Program-made: the position numbers and the translations under genes
Notes under the pieces: model-generated
Database searches by the model: none
What the model was told of the DNA's origin: nothing
The model's input: the letters and a program-made list of their open reading frames with translations, nothing else
From: an uncultured Microscilla sp.
Lineage (GTDB): Bacteria; Bacteroidota; Bacteroidia; Cytophagales; Microscillaceae
Length of the DNA: 46,980 nucleotides
Reading direction: 5' to 3'
NCBI RefSeq assembly: GCF_947493425.1
Contig: NZ_CANLRP010000050.1
Span: forward strand, 1-46,980
In this document: one piece after another, positions 45,201 to 46,980 of the stretch
Position numbering within the stretch: position 1 is the first letter of the stretch
Layout of the letters: every line of letters begins with the position of its first letter

Positions 45201-46838
45201 GAGCAAGTGGCACGCACCAACCGCCAACAACGCAGCGACGGCGGCACCCCCGAAACCACTTATTACCAATATGATGGCAGCAGGCAAAGGCTGAGAAAGA
45301 TTACCGAAAACGCCGCCGATGCAGGAATGGCAGGAGGTTCCACCAAAAAAGACGAACGCATTTATGTGGCGGGTTATGAGCTGTACAAATGCCACAACGG
45401 GGCAAACGTGGGGCTGGAACGCGAAACCCTGAGCCTGCTGGACGAAGGGCACCGCTTTGTGATGATAGACCGACGCAATGCGGTAAACGATGGCACCGAA
45501 GAAACCTTGGTGCGCTACCAACTCCACAACCACTTGGGCTCGGCAGCGCTGGAACTCAACGAGACGGCGGAGGTGATTAGCTATGAAGAATACCACCCCT
45601 ATGGCACTACGGCTTACCAGGCAACAAACGCCACGATAGGAGCAGCTGCCAAACGCTACTGCTACACAGGCATGGAGCGCGACGAAGAGACAGGGCTGGA
45701 ATACCACAGCGCCCGCTATTACTTGCCTTGGCTGGGGCGCTGGTTGAGCACCGACCCGATTGGGATTGGGGATGGGGTGAATGTGTATGGGTATGTGCGG
45801 GGGAATCCTGTGAGGTTGGTGGATGGGAGTGGGAGACAGAGTCTTCCTCCTGAATATTACCCTGACCCAATGTTCCAATTAGGAAGAGGGTTTGGCGCAT
45901 TATTCGAGTTTTTTGTAGGAGGAAAAGCTGACCCAATAAGAGATGAGAAGCCAAGCTTACCACAAGGCGGAATAGGAGGTGTTGTGGGTGGGGTAGCCGA
46001 TACAGCTACATTAAGGCTTACAGGTGTTCTTGAAAATGACCCGACATTACTGAGTCAAGTAGGAATGGAAGTAGGTGCAAGTCAAGTCCCTGTTGTAGAT
46101 CCAGCATTAAGGCTGGCTACAGGAGAAACAGTAACAGGGCAAGACACAAACAGGCTGGAAGCAGCAGCAACCCTTACTATGGATGTGTTGCCGTTGGCAA
46201 CAAGTAACCGAACTTTGACTACGATAGCAAAAAAAACTTCTGGTACATCTCACATTGGTTCATCTTCTTACAGGTCAAGCCAAAGAGTGCCAACTGAAAC
46301 AAACCCGACATGCCGTGGAGATTTATGCGTTGCAGATGTTGGGGCTCATCACGCTAATAAGGTAAGACCTAAAGATTCCCCCCTGATTACCAACGAAGAA
46401 TTTGTAGCTGCTTCAGGAAGACCAGTTCACCGAGTAAATAATCCAATAGAAAATAGAGGCCAAGCAGTAGCCTTTCTAAATCAAGGGTATGAAGGTTTAT
46501 ACAATTCTGGAAGAATATCTCAACGTATAGAAGCTTCCATCCCATCAGGTAACAGTTTTGACCTTAAACCAGGGGCTTACCTTATGGAAGTTGATGGACC
46601 TATGGGTGGGCATGCTATCCACGTAAATGTATCTAATCAAATTATTGGTACAAAATATATCCATGAGGGGCGAATCATATCAAAGACTGATGCTCTTGAA
46701 CTTATGGGGGATGGGGAACGAGTACATAAGATGCCATTATATCAAATGGAATTTTATGATCCTCAGAATGGAGTTTGCATTGATCCAGATATGGTCACAC
46801 ACTTGTTCAATGTTAGAGGTTTTATTAGGTTAGATTAG
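39246..46838 (+). CDS. Giant TcB-TcC (SpvB/TcdB/RHS) toxin with variable C-terminal tip
   Basis: A 2530-residue fusion of the TcB and TcC parts of Tc-type toxin complexes. An SpvB domain (about 20-290, with LPKGGGAIKGIDEKLNVNAV and PALSLAYNSGAGNGIFGLGW) is followed by a TcdB-like middle region. There FG-GAP-like Asp/Gly motifs such as DMSGDGLTDIVRI and RLADIDGSGTSDIIY lead to HHGYYDHPEREFRGFGRVEQ. RHS/YD repeats then run up to the RHS core end (RYCYTGMERDEETGLEYHSA, RYYLPWLGRWLSTDPIGIGD, VYGYVRGNPVRLVDGSG). After the core, the last 332 residues or so are the variable toxin tip. They have C2356 and C2361 in NPTCRGDLCVADV and H2456/H2459 in MGGHAIHVNV, a plausible papain-like Cys/His active site. 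The body is GC-rich; the tip is AT-rich. ATG 39246 is chosen over an upstream in-frame GTG at 39192. No TcA partner or immunity gene is seen. Confidence 0.85.
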   Translation: MNPPPENGSGQFLATDQGKTESNAIEIPSIALPKGGGAIKGIDEKLNVNAVNGTASFSIPLPFSPARGTTPALSLAYNSGAGNGIFGLGWSLSLPSIKRKTNQGLPQYLDAIDSDVFLLSEAEDLVPAFAQLPDGSFALDETGEYLIDEKTSPDGNHLIRRYHPRIEGGFARIERWQHLESGALKWRVTSRENLTTLYGWTAQARIADPANDAHIFEWLPEFSFDDKGNCAHYIYKQENAQGFDPALVHHQSRVQDEQLSYTNTYLSRVLYGNRTPYAGFGESLPPEIDYLFATVLDYGEYDATTPNEPINDWGFRGDAFSDYRAGFERRTTRLCQRVLLFHRFNGQDEYNGLVKSLDFGYNQTQAEGFTFLESITACGYIKQADGSYSKKAMPPLEFAYQSLAWNREVRTIKSEHLVHAPVGLSSPWQLTDLYNEGLAGVLTEQAGGWYYKANLGNGAFAQAQLVSPKPSFGGLGGQMQLSDLEADGKKQLVSYSPLAPGYFELNNQGEWEGFRRFDALPNIDLNDPNARWLDLNGDGKAEVLISQEQVFTWYASKGKKGFGQAKKTLKPTDENTGATLVFAEATQTIFLADMSGDGLTDIVRIRNGEVCYWSNLGYGRFGKKVTMSNAPWFDAPDAFNPALLRLADIDGSGTSDIIYLGKNKWTCWQNLHGNSFAETPFELEAFPAIHPQAHITVADLLGNGVACIVWSSGLAKDTTAPLQYIDLMGSQKPHLMVGYTNNLGKEVTMEYAPSTQFYLADQAAGTPWASRLHFPVHCLAKLTTEDKITGHCFTSSYTYHHGYYDHPEREFRGFGRVEQTDSESFAHWVKTEASNLTEEALHQAPVLTKTWHHTGAFLDNDRLLAQFEKDYWQAQLERQGEEVSHHETTLVEMIEVELNPQEWVEALRACKGRALRSEVFAQDATEDATAEEQLQALTPYTVTQSNWVVKLLQPKGNNAHAVFMVQPSQSLSYHYERNPEDPRIAHQLNVAFDEYGNVLESAAVVYPRQVTDASLPAATQAAQSTTTILYTQNAFTNDVIDDEAYRLRLPAETKTFALKGVPKDGNYYQLSDFDQILSNTHSEEALYHEIDQPLTADKAQRRLIEHVRSTYYQNNLSGALPLYQLESLGLPYESYQLAYTPELVADIFGTKVGDAVLTEGRFCHSEGDANWWVRSGVVQFITDSETPAEAQARFYVPVAFADAYEAVTKVRYYGNEYLLIAQTEDALGNRAGVNVFNFRTLAPQQMYDINGNLSESLSDELGLAKALAVMGKGNEADALTGLEATSNASETANIESFFAAADSDALTNAGKALLQHATTRFVYDLAAYTREGKPVVVAAISREQHSQQVADSPVQIALEYGNGLGEVVMQKTQAAPGLAKQVVINADESITINEVDTTPQLRWIGNGRTVKNNKGNVVKQYEPYFSVSHHYEDTKELVETGVSPVLYYDAVGRLIRTDMPNGTFSKVSFTAWRQSLYDANDTVLESDWYAARVGRLIDEALIADGKDPAKEENAAEQTALHAQTPQVLHLDTLGRPVLQIDNNKELDEDHQENETFYHTQANLDTEGNLRAVTDARDNLVMRYKYDMLGNKVYQESMDAGKRWLLLNVVGKPLRTWDERDHEFRYFYDALQRPSYSQVLGGDGDTPLDHIFSRTIYGEQELTAGRDNEAAVQALNILGQVTRQYDTGGLVHSPAYDFKGQPLSTSRQLFSKYKEVANWTEANMLADLENEAFVFTTRTDALGRIVEQTTPDGSVITPSYNETGLLTSETVTHPSEATPSTYIARIAYNAKGQREKIVYGNQVTSRYSYDSETFGLLRLVSQQQNGDPLQDWRYTYDPVGNICQIEDSAAPVVFFNNQKITSLATYTYDALYRLIAATGRENSAALSFGNQDNWNDDAFAHDMQPNDPMAMRNYTQSYQYDSVGNILQMKHTASGNNWTRHYAYETANNRLTSTQVGSYTYSYAYHTQHGFMTSLPHLADIGWNFLEQVARTNRQQRSDGGTPETTYYQYDGSRQRLRKITENAADAGMAGGSTKKDERIYVAGYELYKCHNGANVGLERETLSLLDEGHRFVMIDRRNAVNDGTEETLVRYQLHNHLGSAALELNETAEVISYEEYHPYGTTAYQATNATIGAAAKRYCYTGMERDEETGLEYHSARYYLPWLGRWLSTDPIGIGDGVNVYGYVRGNPVRLVDGSGRQSLPPEYYPDPMFQLGRGFGALFEFFVGGKADPIRDEKPSLPQGGIGGVVGGVADTATLRLTGVLENDPTLLSQVGMEVGASQVPVVDPALRLATGETVTGQDTNRLEAAATLTMDVLPLATSNRTLTTIAKKTSGTSHIGSSSYRSSQRVPTETNPTCRGDLCVADVGAHHANKVRPKDSPLITNEEFVAASGRPVHRVNNPIENRGQAVAFLNQGYEGLYNSGRISQRIEASIPSGNSFDLKPGAYLMEVDGPMGGHAIHVNVSNQIIGTKYIHEGRIISKTDALELMGDGERVHKMPLYQMEFYDPQNGVCIDPDMVTHLFNVRGFIRLD
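45839..46838 (+). other. Variable toxin-tip module within the RHS gene
   Basis: The coding sequence after the RHS core (from about the DGSG codons) changes from GC-rich to AT-rich codon use. It encodes a linker with Gly-rich hydrophobic stretches and a final domain of about 170 residues with conserved-looking Cys and His. The base change marks a recombination junction typical of polymorphic toxin tips; the active-site assignment is inference. Confidence 0.7.
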
Positions 46839-46848
46839 GCTTCCCTAA

Positions 46849-46876
46849 CTGGCGCAAGCGTCCTCGCTTGTGTCCA
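46849..46876. repeat. Hairpin after the RHS gene
   Basis: CTGG..CAAGCG, loop TCCT, CGCTTG..CCAG. A second inverted pair, GCTTCCCTA (46839-46847) and TAGGGAAGC (46952-46960), encloses it. No long T tract follows the hairpin directly, so termination is uncertain. Confidence 0.5.
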
Positions 46877-46966
46877 GCGTAGCAAGTTCAGCTTTCTGGA
46901 CAGGTACTCAGAAAGATTTACAAGACTAGGCAAAGGTTTTTTTTACAAAAATAGGGAAGCTGCAAG

Positions 46967-46980
46967 CCCCGAATCAAGTT
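46967..46980 (-). repeat. Inverse copy of the toxin-flank repeat (cut by window end)
   Basis: CCCCGAATCAAGTT is the inverse of AACTTGATTCGG found at 38991-39002. The element continues past the window. Confidence 0.4.

Noticed and set aside
44007..45878. A 623-codon open frame on the minus strand inside the RHS gene
   Set aside because: It is antisense to the strongly supported RHS reading frame, and its translation has low-complexity Val/His/Gly composition without any domain. GC-rich coding DNA often leaves long open antisense frames.
1..46980. tRNA, rRNA, CRISPR arrays, integrase or transposase genes
   Set aside because: Reading both strands I found no cloverleaf-like gene with a CCA-proximal T-loop, no rRNA sequence, no regularly spaced direct repeats and no recombinase motif in the translated frames.

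Overview
The window looks like a chromosomal segment of a marine Bacteroidota, most likely the Cytophagales (something close to Microscilla). This is inferred from gene families and from signals in the DNA. The families are a bacillithiol cysteine ligase (BshC), an outer-membrane beta-barrel receptor with a CarboxypepD-like N-terminal domain, lipoboxes followed by Lys/Glu-rich tails, secreted TPR-CHAT and TPR-TM-HTH proteins, an HTTM protein and a paired imelysin/di-heme locus. Starts generally lack Shine-Dalgarno sequences, and several upstream regions carry the Bacteroidota promoter pattern TTG-N19-21-TAnnTTTG. I see no tRNA, rRNA, CRISPR array or transposase gene.

Layout. 0.1-9 kb: DUF2279-like protein, TonB-dependent-type receptor, rlmN, two tandem paralogous small secreted proteins, bshC. 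9-18.3 kb: a 1442-residue secreted TPR-CHAT protease-like protein, an orphan LytS-type histidine kinase, a class C beta-lactamase-like serine hydrolase and an HTTM membrane protein. 18.5-23.2 kb: an iron-type locus on the minus strand (imelysin lipoprotein, di-heme c-type lipoprotein, second imelysin lipoprotein). 23.7-28.2 kb: def, ruvX, a ScdA/hemerythrin-like protein, a methyltransferase and an RmlD-like SDR. 28.5-33.6 kb: a NACHT-LRR protein (bacterial NLR-like), a secreted amidohydrolase and an enoyl-CoA hydratase. 33.7-38.6 kb: a two-TM unknown, a tiny double-glycine leader peptide, a stand-alone FHA protein, a TPR-TM-HTH regulator, and a lipoprotein with a 10-cysteine hydrophobic C-terminal domain. 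39.2-46.8 kb: a giant TcB-TcC (SpvB/TcdB/RHS) fusion toxin, clearly GC-richer than its surroundings, whose last ~1 kb switches abruptly to AT-rich DNA and encodes a candidate Cys/His (papain-like) toxin tip. Any immunity gene would lie past the window end.

How the parts relate. The housekeeping genes look unremarkable. The accessory content is oriented to secretion, conflict and sensing: CHAT, NACHT-LRR, RHS toxin, two bacteriocin-like small or Cys-rich products. None of them forms a recognisable complete defence or biosynthetic operon inside the window.

The strongest non-genic signal is a set of about 161-168 bp full-length imperfect palindromes between genes (1096-1262, 18518-18685, 23475-23635, 32571-32737). 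They share a core of the form CATAGC-n-GCTACG, with two different terminal sequences. One supplies the stop codon of a gene and one ends 28 bp before a start codon. They are accompanied by about 31-35 bp REP-like hairpins at gene 3' ends, a widely scattered motif around ACCGATATACATCGGT, and a large inverted repeat (21653-21732 with 21929-21991). I interpret these as non-autonomous palindromic repeat families of this genome; genome-wide searches would settle that.
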